64,000 nt of DNA from Candidatus Altimarinota bacterium (GCA_028689205.1 JAQTWP010000005.1:50157-114156), one strand, 5' to 3'; positions 12,344-31,461 are shown, counted from the first letter of the stretch. The notes: generated by a model not told the origin, from the letters alone. Translations and numbers: made by a program.

Positions 12344-12664
12344 ATGAAAATTGTAATATATTGAGAAAACGAAAATTCTACTAAATTATATGATTTGACT
12401 CAAGAAGTTCTAGAATGAATATGATTAAACGATTTTGTTGTTTTAGAAAAAAATGTAACCGAAGAATATAAAAATAACTTATCAATAAAAAGTGATTACG
12501 CTTTTTGTATTGAAGAAGAAAGTATTGATTTCAAAGATATTATTTTTGAATGACAAATTCCTTCAAAAGAGGAAATTAATTCACTTTTAATTTCACTTAT
12601 TGGTTGAGAAAGTTCTTGATGATGTCCTTCTGATTGATGTTCTTCATGTTGAGGAGGTTGTTAA
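12344..12664 (+). CDS. Thioredoxin-fold-like small protein with Gly/Cys-rich tail
   Basis: This 106-residue protein starts MKIVIYGENEN. Its middle resembles the small thioredoxin_3-type fold: a first beta strand, a helix, ..DYAFCIEEESIDFKDIIFEGQIPSKEEINSLL, where an I/V-x-x-G-x-x-P-S-x-E-E-I element is characteristic of that family. The usual N-terminal CxxC is absent. Instead the last 16 residues are GGCPSDGCSSCGGGC, with four cysteines and glycines encoded mainly by TGA. Such a tail could bind a metal or act as a redox/thiol site. It is a stand-alone gene between two terminators. Homology is suggested by pattern only, so the fold call is tentative. Confidence 0.6.
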
Positions 12665-12671
12665 TATAATC

Positions 12672-12708
12672 AAATAAACGGTTTTTTTTAAATCGTTTAT
12701 TTTTTTTT
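12672..12708 (+). terminator. Intrinsic terminator
   Basis: Arms AAATAAACG and CGTTTATTT form a 9-bp stem followed by a run of T residues, directly after the thioredoxin-like gene. The T-run merges with the -35 element of the next promoter. Confidence 0.7.
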
Positions 12709-12734
12709 GACAATTAAAAAATATAATATATACT
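12707..12734 (+). promoter_or_regulatory. Promoter of the 1600-residue pilin-like gene
   Basis: TTGACA (12707-12712), a 16-base spacer and TATACT (12729-12734) lie 56 bases before the ATG. The 5' leader ends with TAATATTTAATTTTTTCAT immediately before the start; the same 19-base string precedes rpoC. Confidence 0.7.
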
Positions 12735-12790
12735 TACTCAAAGATTTTAAAGAACTATTTCTAAATTTTTCTAATATTTAATTTTTTCAT

Positions 12791-15700
12791 ATGAAAGACA
12801 ATAAACAAACTCCTTATACATTAAAAAATCCTTCCTCAACTCTAAAATCTATATTTTGATTCACTCTCACAGAACTAATTATAACCATAGCAATTCTAGC
12901 AATCCTATCTACAATTGCTTTCCTTTCATTAATTAACTTCCAGTCTTCTGCTCGTGATTGAGTAAGAGTAAGTGATATTAGTATGCTTACCAAATCAATG
13001 GAAATGTCTAGGATTTGATTATGAAGCTTTCCTTTACCTGATAATGCTAAAGAAATTACTTTCAAATCATGAACAGTCTGGACACAATGAAATATTTCAG
13101 ATTGAGTAATAAGACTTTTAAAAAACTTCAGTAAAAAACCATTAGATCCAAAATATGAAGTAGAATATTCATATTCTCTAACAACTAACAAACAAGAATA
13201 TCAAATCTGAGCAATCTCAGAAAAGAATATAGTATATAACTACAGATCTCCCCTTATTGAAAAAGTTTATGCTTCAGATATTTCCTCAGATTGATTACAG
13301 GCATATACCAAATGAAATTATGATCAATTGTTTGTTTCTTCCAAAGTATGATGAGAATGTTATCTTGTCGCAACTCCATCTCTAATGCTTTCTAGTCTAC
13401 CAACTTCACTTAAGCTTGAAGATGCATGAAGCAGTGATCTAGTATTCAAATGAGAATGAAATCTTCCTTTGTCATATGAAAATCTATCTACCAATAAATC
13501 TTTAACTTGATCTTTTGTATTCAAAGATTTTAATGATCCCAGTGTACTAATATATACATGATGTTTCTTACCAGAAACCCTAACATGAGTACTTGTATTT
13601 GCTTCTGATACAAAAAAAGCTTATGAATGAGTTACTTTAAGTAACGGCTGACTATCTGATGAAATATCAACAACAATAAATGCTGATAGTCTAGTTAGAT
13701 TGGGTGTATGAATAGTTAATAATAATCTAAAAACCAAGTGACTTACATGAGATAAAATAATAATAGACTATTCAACTGCAATAATGCCAAATTTCACTTG
13801 TACAGCTCAACCCATTATGTCTCATGCCAATAGCTTCACTATTTGAAATCCTACTGATTTCAATCAAGAATGGGTATATTCAGATACTGAATGAAATTGT
13901 ACATTCGCATGTGATTCTTGATATGCCTTTGATTCCAGCTCTAAAACCTGTGTAGAAGATGTATGTCAATGAAGTCTTTCTAATCTTAATTGAGAGTTAA
14001 TTTCATGATCAACTCAATCAGTCACCAAGACATGGACATATTCAGCCTCGTCTACTCCTTGAGTTTGTTCCTACCAATGTTCAACTTGACACTCTTTTGA
14101 CAGCTGACAGAATAAATGTTTACCTGATAATTGTATAGCTCAAACAGTAACAATTAATAGTCATTCATATGATATACCTGCACTAAATCATGACGTAATA
14201 ACAAGCAAAACTTCATCTCAAGTTACAATAGATTGATGAAAGGTAACGTTTGATGATGATTTCAAATGTACTCTATGAATTATATTAGAAACTTGACTTG
14301 AGGCACAAAATCCTCCGGTATGTGATACTAATTATTCTGTAGAATGACTTACTTGTAAGGCTGATTCAAAACCTTTCAACTGTTCTGCCAAACCTGCAAA
14401 TACCCTATGGAATACAGTATCCTCATATACTCAAACCTGGAATTGAAATGCTTGGCTTCCTACTAATACTTCTACAGTATATAATATTACTGAAAGCTCT
14501 AATACCTGTAATTATATATGTGATAACTGATTCCACAGCGAAAATTCTTGAGATAGCTGTATATCAGATATTAAAAGCTGTACAGTATCAAACTGAACTT
14601 GAAAACAAACACGGAATACTTTTACTAAAGTATGGTGATCTTGTAATGTAGTAACATGTAATTCAGGATATGTGGAACAATCCAATTCATGTGTAGCTGA
14701 CGTATGTGGATGAATAGTACCCACCAATTGAACTTCTAATGCAACAAGTCAAACTGTAACAAAGAGCTGGGTATATAATCTCACTCCAGGACAATGTAGT
14801 TTCAAATGTGATACAAACTACACTTGGAATTGAAGTAATGCATGTATAGCTGATTCAAGAACATTCACTTGTCCCACAACCAGACCAGCTAATGCTGACT
14901 GGAATACCGTGCCTTCATATTCTCAAACATGGAACTGAGTTGCCTGGCTTCCAGCCAATTCAACAACAGAATACAATACAACGGCCAGTTCTACAAGCTG
15001 TAGATATAATTGTAGCCCATGATTCCACAGCGAAGATGGATGAACTAGTTGTATATCTAACATAAAGAGTTGTACAGTAGTTAATTGATTATGATCTCAA
15101 ACATGGAATTCTTCTAACAGTTCTTGGAATACCTGTACTGTAAGTAGTTGTAATACTTGATATACAACAAGCTCTAACACTTGTATAGCATCCAACTGTA
15201 CAGCTGGGAATCAAACTGTTAACTGACATACATATGCAATTACAGCCTTCAATCATTCTACAACTCAATCAAAATCAGTAACTATATGAATAACTAATTG
15301 AACTAGAACATATACTCAAGTATTCTCTTGTGATTATGGTAATGTATCTCCTAGTTGATCAGAATCTGATTCTCCTAACTGTACCCTTAATTACACATGG
15401 GATGGATGAAGTTGTGTTGCTTGAACTAAGACATATACATGTAATGCAACTATACCTGCTAATTCAATTATAAATACAGTTTCATCATATCTTCAAACCT
15501 GGAATTGAAGTGCTTGGTTGCCTGCTGATAGTTCTACATTATACAACACAACAGCAAGTACAACTTCATGTAATTACAAATGTAAACCATTGTTTCATAC
15601 AGAAAACTTATGAACATCTTGTATTTCAGATACTAAGACTTGTACCATTACTAACTGAGCAGGATCTCAAACCTGGAATTGAAGTACTTGGGAAACTTGT

Positions 15701-17593
15701 ACTGTAAGTAGTTGTAATTCAGGATATGTAAATCAATCCAATATTTGTGTAGCTGATGTATGTTGATGAACAGTTCCTGCTAATTGAACATCTAATGCAA
15801 CAAGTCAAACAATAACTAAGAGTTGGGTATATAATTTAACTGCTAGTCAATGTACATTCAAATGTAATACCAATTATACATGGAATTGAACTAATGCATG
15901 TGTAGCTAATACTCAAACATACTCTTGTCCAGTGAGGCCTTCGTACACTGATTGGAATACAGTTTGATCATATACTCAGACATGGAATTGAAGTTCTTGG
16001 CTACCTGCCAACTCAACAACAACATATAATACAACTGCAAGTACTACAGCTTGTAATTACAAATGTAGTACTTGATATCATTATGAGTCCGGATGTATAT
16101 CCAATACAAAAGCTTGTACTATTGCAAACTGAGCTTGAAGTCAAACTTGGTCTGCAACTCGGTGAACATGTACTGTTACGAGTTGTAACTCGTGATATGT
16201 TCAGAGTTCTAATACTTGTGTACCAGCAAGTTGTACTACTCCTTGGTGAGCTACTGTAGCTAATTGAGCATCTGTGACGGCATATTCAGCAACTTCAGCA
16301 ACTTCTCCCACAACTTGTGCTTCTATTGCTCAACAAAGAACTTGTACCAATTGAGTATTGTCTAATACGTATAATAATAATATTTGTACGGATATTACTA
16401 ATTGAGTTTGTAATACTACTACAACTTCTATTCCAACAACAGTGGCTCCTGCAACTAATCTATGTACTACTTGAACTCCTACCTCAGTTACATCTAACGT
16501 ATGAACCTTCTCACGGACTTGTAATTGAATCAATTGAGCTAATCCAGTATGTAATAATACAAGGCAATATACTGTCACATTCAATGCTAACTGATGAACA
16601 GCTGCTAGTCCTGCAACTAAAGTTGTAGCTTACAATACTGCAGTATGAGCTCTATCAACAACTTCAAGAACTTGATATACATTTAATTGATGGTTCACTG
16701 CAACAACTTGATGAACAGCTATTACAACTACAACAGTTATAACTTGAGCTGTTACTTACTATGCACAATGGACAGCTATCAATTACACTGTAACATTCAA
16801 CTCAAATCTATGAGTAGCTGCTAGTCCTGCAACTAAATCTGTTGCTTATAATACTGCAGTATGAACTCTATCAACAACTTCAAGAACTTGATATACATTT
16901 AACTGATGGTTTACTGCAACAACTTGATGAACAGCTATTACAACTACAACAGTTATAACTTGAGCTGTTACTTACTATGCACAGTGGACAGCTATCAATT
17001 ACACTGTAACATTCGATGCTAACTGATGAACAATATCTAGTCCTGCAACTAAATCTGTTGCTTATAATACTGCAGTATGATCTCTATCAACAACTTCAAG
17101 AACTTGATATACATTTGCCTGATGGTTCACTGCAACAACTTGATGAACAGCTATTACAACTGCAACAGTTATAACTTGAGCTGTTACTTACTATGCACAG
17201 TGGACTGCTATCAATTACACAGTTACATTCAACTCAAATCTATGAACAACTGCTAGTCCTGCAACTAAAGTTGTAGCTTACAATACTGCAGTATGAGCTC
17301 TATCAACAACTTCAAGAACTTGATATACATTTGCCTGATGGTTCACTGCAACAACTTGATGAACTAAGATATTAACTACATCTGTTATAACTTGAGCTGT
17401 TACTTACTATGCTCAGTGGACAGCTAGTTATATATGGGTGGAAACTAGTGAAGTTCATTGGTATGGTGTAGATTGTTTTTGATATCCTAGTTATTATACA
17501 CCAGGAACTAGCTGTAATTCTGATGCTTGAGTCGGCAGTTATTGTTACGATGCTGACCGGAATGGAGACTTTAAATGTATTAGTGCTAATTAA
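12791..17593 (+). CDS. Giant type IV pilin-like adhesin with Cys-rich and InlB-type repeats
   Basis: This 1600-residue protein begins with a hydrophilic leader and a pilin transmembrane helix (SIFG, cleavage, FTLTELIITIAILAIL; the -1 Gly is TGA-coded). A pilin-like head with a GWVRVSDI-type region follows. From about residue 340 to 1240 it is Cys/Thr/Asn/Trp-rich, built from repeated modules around QTWNG-x-AWLP, CNYKC, SCIS-x-x-K-x-C and CTVSSCNSGY. Residues about 1258-1545 are four 72-residue InlB/Flg_new-type B-repeats (TVTFNxNGG ... GYTFNGWFT ... YYAQWTA). Promoter and start are clear. The frame ends at TAA 17591-17593 although similar coding sequence continues in the +1 frame. Several CGG codons fall where sister repeats have TGG (Trp). 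It is likely a cell-surface adhesin; the ligand is unknown. Confidence 0.85.
16562..17425 (+). repeat. Four tandem 216-bp InlB/Flg_new repeats
   Basis: Four head-to-tail units of exactly 216 bp (16562-16777, 16778-16993, 16994-17209, 17210-17425) encode 72-residue repeats. Units differ by only a few bases and by alternating NANGG/NSNLG starts, which suggests recent duplication or gene conversion. Copy number may vary between strains. Confidence 0.9.
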
Positions 17594-17939
17594 ATTAGTA
17601 TGTTCCAGTACTACTTGAGTTTGTAGTACATGAACAAAAACATTAGATAATAATATACTATGTTGAGCCACATCTAGAACCTGGTCATGTGCATGATCTA
17701 ATTGATGAACTACTGCTAATTATAGTAAAGCTAATATTGCTTGTGCAGCTTGTATTTTACCAAATTATTTAACTGTATATGATGATTGTGTTGATATATA
17801 CTCATTAGTCGCAGGAACATATTTACATTGACTGTCAGGGAATTATTCCTGAGAATGTGATTCTGGTACTTTCAAATGTAATAATTGAAATTGGTCATGT
17901 ATTGGTAATGAATATACATGTTGAGTAGATGTTTATTAA
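17592..17939 (+). pseudogene. Frameshifted C-terminal continuation of the pilin-like adhesin
   Basis: Immediately past the TAA that ends the adhesin frame, the +1 frame is open for 115 codons to a TAA at 17937-17939. It encodes the same kind of Cys/Asn/Thr-rich sequence, including SRTWSCAGSNGG and SGTFKCNNGNWSCIG. The latter parallels the NGDFKCISAN end of the main frame. TGA codons occur at glycine positions, so it was under selection in this code. Removing one T in AATTAAATTA would join the two frames. It may be a true frameshift, a sequencing error in an AT-rich run, or a programmed +1 shift at AAT-TAA. Confidence 0.65.
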
Positions 17940-18015
17940 TATTTTTCTCATATAAAAAATTTCCTCAAACTAACTTTTTCAATACAATTTAAGTTTAATT
18001 TATCTTAAAAAAAAC

Positions 18016-18042
18016 TTGACTTTTCCGCATTATCTATACAAT
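18016..18042 (+). promoter_or_regulatory. Promoter and structured leader of rpoBC
   Basis: TTGACT (18016-18021) and TACAAT (18037-18042) are separated by 15 bases. The leader between about 18050 and 18122 contains nested inverted arms, CTAACT/AGTTAG (18056-18061 with 18083-18088) and GAAC/GTTC inside them, so it could fold and regulate expression. The fold is a reading by eye, not a computed structure. Confidence 0.5.
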
Positions 18043-18122
18043 AGTCAGGTTTGCACTAACTGAACGATTGTGTTCTTGTTGAAGTTAGGGCATGTTTTTT
18101 AGTTTATAACAGCGATGAAACG

Positions 18123-21680
<3,558 letters not shown>

Positions 21681-21735
21681 AAGTTGAACTTAAGATTTTA
21701 CTTTCAAATAATTAATATTTAATTTTTTCATTAAT

Positions 21736-25743
<4,008 letters not shown>

Positions 25744-25767
25744 TTAACTAATTTAGTTTAGTTATTC

Positions 25768-25803
25768 AAAAAACCTATTGTAGTTATCTACAATAGGTTT
25801 TTT
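25768..25803. terminator. Strong bidirectional terminator after rpoC
   Basis: AAAAAACCTATTGTAG and CTACAATAGGTTTTTT form a perfect 16-bp stem with a TTAT loop. A/T tracts on both sides let it serve rpoC and the convergent minus-strand VF530 operon. Confidence 0.9.
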
Positions 25804-25851
25804 GTTTTGTTTATAAAATATTAGGGAAGTCTAGTTTAAATATTTTAGAGT

Positions 25852-26082
25852 TTATTGTTTTTCTAGAACAGTCCTTACATATAATCATTGAACCTGAAGA
25901 CGAGCCCACTCAGTTTTTCTAAGGTATTTAAGACTTGATTCTTTACTTGGGAAATTCTTGAAACAATTAATTCTAACTAATTCACTTAATTCTTCAAATC
26001 AATATTCATTGATAAGGTAATCTAGAATCATTGATAGTGTAACTCAATGTAATACGTCATCTGATCTATTGGTTGGTTCCAT
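25852..26082 (-). CDS. VF530-family small DNA-binding protein (DUF2132)
   Basis: This 76-residue protein matches the VF530/DUF2132 family: [21 protein letters not shown], then L-S-E-L-V-x-I-x-C-F, then [17 protein letters not shown] and a Val-Gln-Gly-Leu-Tyr end. The family folds as a small helical domain reported to bind DNA and is often a 70-80-residue stand-alone protein, as here. It is the last gene of a three-gene minus-strand run after DedA (47-base gap). Two glycines are coded by TGA. The cellular role is not known. Confidence 0.9.
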
Positions 26083-26129
26083 ATTTTAATTATTTTAAAA
26101 AGTATTGTAGTTATTATAATGAATAATAT

Positions 26130-26732
26130 TTATTTTAGAATTTTATTTTGTTTATTCGAATTCATAAATCTAAAAAATAGAAATACTATTACAATTATAA
26201 CTAATAATATTACAAAATATTCTAGTATTGTAACAATATTTTGCCATTCATTAGAAAGATAATATCAAGTTCAAACAAAAATAACTATATGAATTATTTC
26301 TCACGAAACATTATATATAAAATATTTTTTATGTCATATTTTGGATAATCAAGCAAGAATATTAACAGGTGCACTCAATCATGTAATTACAAAACGAGTT
26401 AATAGAATTGATTTTATTGAATTGTTTTTGAAATATATTTCTAGTTTTTCAAACTTTGGGGAATTTATTATTTTTGAAAATCCAATACGCATTAATATAT
26501 TTTTTCAGTAAAAGAAAGATATTAAGTATCAAATAATATCTCAAGATAAACATCAAAAAAAACTTGTAATTAAAACAATATTAAAATCCAAATATCATTG
26601 TGCGGCAAATGCTCAAGCAGCTATAATCATAGCATTAGCAGGAAATGGGATTAAAAAAGATGATGCTAATGTAATTAAAAAAAGAACTGGATACGTGTAA
26701 ATAAGCAGGTATGAAAGGAAAAAATCAAGCAT
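26130..26732 (-). CDS. DedA-family membrane protein
   Basis: This 200-residue protein carries the DedA arrangement: a first helix, LASSFLIPFPANAMIIAAGAF (the E/P-rich re-entrant entry with Asn instead of Glu), CLSGDIIGYLISFFYGKNILMR (G-x3-G-D-x3-Y-x2-G-x3-G), and TRFVITGLSAPVNILAGL, the family's R-x3-P/G-x-R/S...AG region. It ends in two hydrophobic helices and a basic tail. It is more divergent than the copy at 689-1288 in its first motif. Its start lies 10 bases after the stop of the upstream gene, so it belongs to a minus-strand operon. Confidence 0.85.
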
Positions 26733-26742
26733 TTTTAATTAA

Positions 26743-27168
26743 TTAACGTGTAGGATTTAATTTAATATATTCAAGTACCAATTCTTTTACTTGATTCAGA
26801 AAAATAGTATTTTCTATTTTTGAATTACGAGCATATTTTCATAAAGGTATATTTGGATATTTTTTATCAACTATATAAAGTTTTGTTTTTAAATATTCTT
26901 CAGGTATTTTAAAAATTACATTAATATATTTGAATGTCATCCAACTTTCAATAAAATTAACATCATTTATTGAAGTTTTATGATTAAAATTAGATAATGG
27001 ATTATGTATTATTCTGTCATTAATCTGAATTTTTTTGAATATAAATAATGAGAATAATACTATTAGAACAGATAGAATAAATATATATAAAATTTTTATA
27101 TATTTATTACTAAAGAATTTTTTGATTTTTGATTTCATATTAAAACTATAATTAAATTCATAATACAT
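26743..27168 (-). CDS. Single-pass membrane protein, function unknown
   Basis: This 141-residue ORF has a basic N-terminus (MKSKIKKFFSNKYIK) and one strong hydrophobic segment at about residues 25-45, followed by a soluble, probably extracytoplasmic domain of about 95 residues with no motif I recognise. It contains a TGA glycine near residue 110 (PNIPL-G-KYARNS), so it continues beyond the first apparent stop. It is the first gene of the operon with DedA and VF530. The start may instead be the ATG at 27138, ten codons downstream, which places the basic residues directly before the transmembrane helix. Confidence 0.6.
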
Positions 27169-27315
27169 ATAAATATTATATTCGTAGTATATTCAAAATC
27201 TCAATATGACCAAAGAAAATAATTAACGCTTTATATTTTTGAATTTTTAACTTGAAAAAAAATAAATATCCATAAGATGAGTAGGTTTTTTTAATTTAAA
27301 TATTATTTTATCTTT

Positions 27316-29415
27316 ATGGACCATCAATTTTTAACTTCGATGCTTGCTATATTTAGTCTTCTTTCGATTTCTAGTCTTGTTTATATGATTGCAAAGAAAA
27401 CTAAGCTTCCTTACACTATATTGCTTGTAATTGCATGATTTCTTCTTATTCCTTTAAGTAAAATATGATTTCTTCATTTTCTTGTAGAATTCAAACTTAC
27501 TCCAGAAATGCTTTTCTTTGTATTTTTGCCAATTCTGATATTCGAATCGGGTTACAATATGTGATATCGCCAACTTATCAAAAACTGGAAATCGATAGGT
27601 TCTTTGGCTATTTTTTGACTTCTAATATCAACTTTTTTAATTGGTTACACCCTTAACTTAGTTTTTAGACTTATCTGACTTGATATACCATTAGAAGTTA
27701 CAATGCTTTTTGGTGCTATTATTTCTTCTACTGATCCCGTTGCTGTACTATCACTTTTCAAACAATTCTGAGCTCCTAGAAGACTTGTTCTGATTTTTGA
27801 AGGAGAAAGTCTTTTTAATGATTGAACTGCTCTTGCTTTATTCCTTGTAATGCTTGCGGTTATAAAAAGCTGAGTAATTACTACATGAACTCTAGGAGTT
27901 TGATTTGCAACATTCCTATGTATGCTTTTTTGATGAATAATATTCTGAGGGGCTATGTGATTTGGATTTTCTAAGCTAATAGAAAAAGTTAAATGAAATG
28001 AAAATCTAGAAATTGCATTCACAATGATTGTAGCACATATGACCTTTATTTTATCAGAAATAATTAGTGAGTTCGTAAAAGTATGAAACTTCGAAATAAA
28101 AATATCATGAGTAATAGCTACGGCTTTAGCATCTATTGTAGTTGGGAACTATTGAAGATACAAAATTTCTCATAAAGTTGAAGAATATATGGAAAGCTTT
28201 TGGTGATTCGTGGCATTCGTAGCTAACTCTCTTGTTTTTATGCTTATGTGAACAATGTTTCTATCTCTTAATGTTAATTTAGCTGATTTTATTTTACCAA
28301 TTATTATTACTATTCTTATTGTAATAATTGCAAGATGAATAAGTATTTACCTACCAATCAATATTCTTAATTATACAAAATTAGAAGAAAAGATTCCTCC
28401 TTCTTGGCAACACCTTCTTGCTTGGTGAAGTCTTAGATGAGCTCTCGCTCTTATGATGGTGCTTATGATTCCTGATGATTTTAAAGTAAATGCATGGACT
28501 CTTTGATATAGTGTTAAGGAATTCCTACTAGCTCTTACTATATGAAGTATTATGTTTACATTATTCGTTAAAGCTCCGACTATTGGATTTTTCGTTAATA
28601 AACTTAAAATAAATAAACTGAATGATGTAGAGCATTTCCAAAAACACGAATCAATGATTCTTATATATACAGAAATTCTTAAAAAAATTGAATCAATTTT
28701 ATCTAAATGACATATTTCTAAAAGTGAATATGAAACACTTAATAAAAAATATAAAAAGAAATTAGACCATGAAATTGAAGAATTCAAAAAATTATTATCA
28801 AAAGTAGGGGAGTCAGAAAATCTAATTATTAAAGCCCTATCTCTTCATGCTTTATGAATTGAAAAACAATATCTGAAAGAGCTTTTTAGATATAATGAAA
28901 TAGATGAATATATTTTCAAATATATGCTAGGTAAAATAAATAGACAAATAGAAAGGATAGAAGGAAATAAAACTCAAGTAAAAAAGGAAACTCTTACAGA
29001 AGATATTGATTTAATAGATAAAATCCTGAATTATTTCCATACAAAAGATGATAATATTACATATCAATACCTAAAAAATAGAACCAAATATATTGTTTCT
29101 AGTAAAGTGATTGTAGAGTTTGAAATTCTTAAAAATATTGAATGGGGTTTTTCAGTTGAAGTTTTTGATGAAGTAATAGAATTGTATTCAAAATTCAATG
29201 TACTGAGCAAACAAAAAATGGACGAAATATATTCAAAACATGAAAAAATGATTAACTTGCTTGATGTAAGACTAGTTAATAAATCTCTACTTAAACTTGA
29301 AGAAAAAACAGTAAAATCTCTATACGAAAAAGAATTCGTAACTCCTAAATTATATGTTGATATAATGGATTCTATAGAACATAAAATCGCTAGGGATGCT
29401 AAAGTGTTTGTTTAA
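27316..29415 (+). CDS. Na+/H+ antiporter, CPA1/NhaP family, with long cytoplasmic tail
   Basis: This 699-residue protein has about 12 transmembrane segments in the first ~430 residues. CPA1 hallmarks are present: FLPILIFESGYNM, GAIISSTDPVAVLSLFKQFGAPRRL with the transport-site ST-DP residues, IFEGESLFNDGTALALF (the conserved ND motif), and the GSLRGALALMMVL helix. TGA encodes the glycines in FNDG and LRGA. A hydrophilic tail of about 260 residues, rich in Lys/Glu and predicted largely helical, follows and probably senses pH or ligand in the cytoplasm; no CNMP or Trk domain was recognised in it. It exchanges Na+ (or K+) for protons at the membrane. It stands alone, divergent from the DedA operon. 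Confidence 0.92.
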
Positions 29416-29464
29416 ATAAAATAATTTTAGTTATCTCTATTTAAATCTATAGTAATATATTATA

Positions 29465-30448
29465 TTATATTATATTAAATATTTTTTTGAGTATTTCGCG
29501 TCCACTATTTACAGATGTTAATTCTCTATCACCACCTAATCATGGCGTAGCATTTAATTCTAAAATTATTCATCAAGTGTCAACTAACGGCATGGAAAAA
29601 TCAGAAGTAAGGATATCTACTCAACACATTCAAAGTCAAGCTTTTTCTGTAGCTTTAATACATATTTTCTTAGTGCTTTCATGAAGAATATTTGTCACTT
29701 CTTCTATTGTCCCACCTGAACCAATGTTTGAATTTCATCTTAACTGTAATTTAATATTAACTGGAATTATACTTTCTAAGTTAAATCATTGTTTATCAAT
29801 ATAATCAATAAGTTCTGAGTCAGCTTTTATTGTTCATAGTGGTGCTGAATAATTCTGCTTTCTAAGAGGATTAGTAGAGTTTTCAATTTCTATAAGCTCT
29901 TTAATTGTTTTAATTCAATCTCCAGTAATAAATGGAGGAATTCTTCTTAGTGCTAGAATTACTTCTCACATAACTACAAGCACACGACATTCATCTCCAG
30001 TAATTTGTTCTTGAATAATCATTTTAGAATAAAATTCAAATGATAATTCTAATTTTTTCTTTAATTCAGGAATTGTAATAATATTCATACATACTCAATT
30101 CCCATGATCTTCATCTACAGGCTTTATTATTACTGGGAATTTGAAATTATTAATTTTTGACCAATCGAATTCTTCTAATTCATTTTCATAAATATACACT
30201 GTTTTTGCTATTGGCAGTCAATTTCTCTCTAGAATACTATAAGTTAATTCTTTATCATCTGCTATTTTTAAACCAAGCGAAGTGTTTATGCCAAAATCTG
30301 TACTTTTAAAAAGTATCTCTTTATCTTTTGATTTTACAAGGAAGAGATTCTTATCAGGAACAATTATTTCCACCTTAAGTCCAAGTAGTTCTGCTTCTTC
30401 TTTTAAGATTTGAGATGAAACTGACCAATAATTCATATGTTTTGACAT
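29465..30448 (-). CDS. ATP-grasp amide ligase, cyanophycin synthetase/GshF-like
   Basis: This 327-residue protein is a stand-alone ATP-grasp domain closest to those of CphA and GshF. It shows KSTDFGINTSLGLKIADDKELT, FPVIIKPVDEDHGNGV (ATP-binding Lys and Gly loop), MIIQEQITGDECRVLVVMGEV, RIPPFITGDGIKTIKELIE (family hallmark), CGVDI, and the metal-binding ELNATPGLGGD. It lacks the C-terminal Mur ligase domain of cyanophycin synthetase and the N-terminal Glu-Cys ligase of GshF. It most likely joins an amino acid to a peptide or amino acid carboxylate. It is the fourth gene of a tight minus-strand operon (10 bases after the preceding ATP-grasp gene). Confidence 0.85.
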
Positions 30449-30458
30449 AGTTTTTTAA

Positions 30459-31430
30459 TTAATTATTAAAGTATTTTGTATTAAAAAAATTAATTAAATC
30501 AACAAAATAAGCATTATAAAAATCATTCGCCATTTTTTCATCATCAGCACAAAAATATACTCAGGGCGATGAATTAATTTCAAAGACATACCAACGATCT
30601 TCATCTAAAACATATCAAAAATCTATAGAAAGAATACTATTATCACTTAAATCCAAATCTTTCAAAACATTTTCACCTAGAGAAAAAAGTGCTTTTGGGA
30701 TTTCTTGTTCATAAAGAAATCTTTTACTTCATCCGCTTCATACATTACTTTTTAGTCATCATTTAGCAGGCATTCTCATTGTTGTATGAGAATATTTTCA
30801 TCAAATATAAACTAATCTAATATCATGATTATTTGAGGTTAATCAAGGTATTCATTTGCTAAAATCCTTAAATTCCTGAACAACATATAAACTTTCAAGT
30901 CATATATATTTATTAGCATTTTCAAGTAATTCTTGTTGGGTATAAAATTCAATTCCATGTCATCAGAAAGAACGAATAGGTTTTAATACTAATTTCTCCC
31001 CTAATTTATTGCGACTAGTTTCACTTTCAAAGAAATCTTTTAATAGAAGTGATATTGGTTGATATTTTTCTAAAAAAAGAAACATTTCGTATTTATCACT
31101 ATCAATTCAAATAACTTTTGATGACGGAAAAATTGGTATTCAAGCTTTTTCAAAAATATTATAAGTATAAAAATGTCAATTATCTCATGAACGATTCCAA
31201 ATTACATCTGGCCTATATTCTTCATGAAATGTTACAAAATTACCTTCTTTATCCATATCAACATAATCAAGAAAAACTCATTTTTCTTTATCAAATGAAT
31301 GAATACTTACTCTTCTTAGTTCAATTCAGCTATCCCTAAACATACGTGTAAGTTTTTGGTGTGGAAAAATATATAAAGGAGGGATTACCAATGTGTTGAT
31401 ATAATTACTTAAAATTGCAACAGTTTTCAT
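30459..31430 (-). CDS. ATP-grasp ligase (RimK/GshB-type)
   Basis: This 323-residue protein has an N-terminal Rossmann-like pre-ATP-grasp half (MKTVAILSNYINTLVIPP ... RPDVIWNRSG) and a C-terminal ATP-grasp core. Core elements are GEKLVLKPIRSFGGHGIEFY (Lys and Gly-rich loop), a YVVQEFKDF acidic strand, HDIRLVYIGGKYSHTTMRMPAKGG, and ILSIDFGY ... WYVFEINSSPGVYF with the Mg2+-binding Asp/Glu/Asn. This layout is that of RimK- and glutathione-synthetase-type enzymes that form amide bonds through an acyl phosphate. It is third in the operon, 31 bases after the 7TM gene and 10 bases before the CphA/GshF-like ligase. The substrate is unknown. Confidence 0.82.
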
Positions 31431-31461
31431 TGTTTAATATTATTAATAAAATTTATATTTT

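Noticed and set aside
12791..17939. CRISPR-like array in the repetitive 12.8-17.9 kb region
   Set aside because: Repeats are long, in-frame and protein-coding (72 residues and larger) with no short identical repeats separated by unique spacers. No CRISPR array or cas gene is visible in the window.
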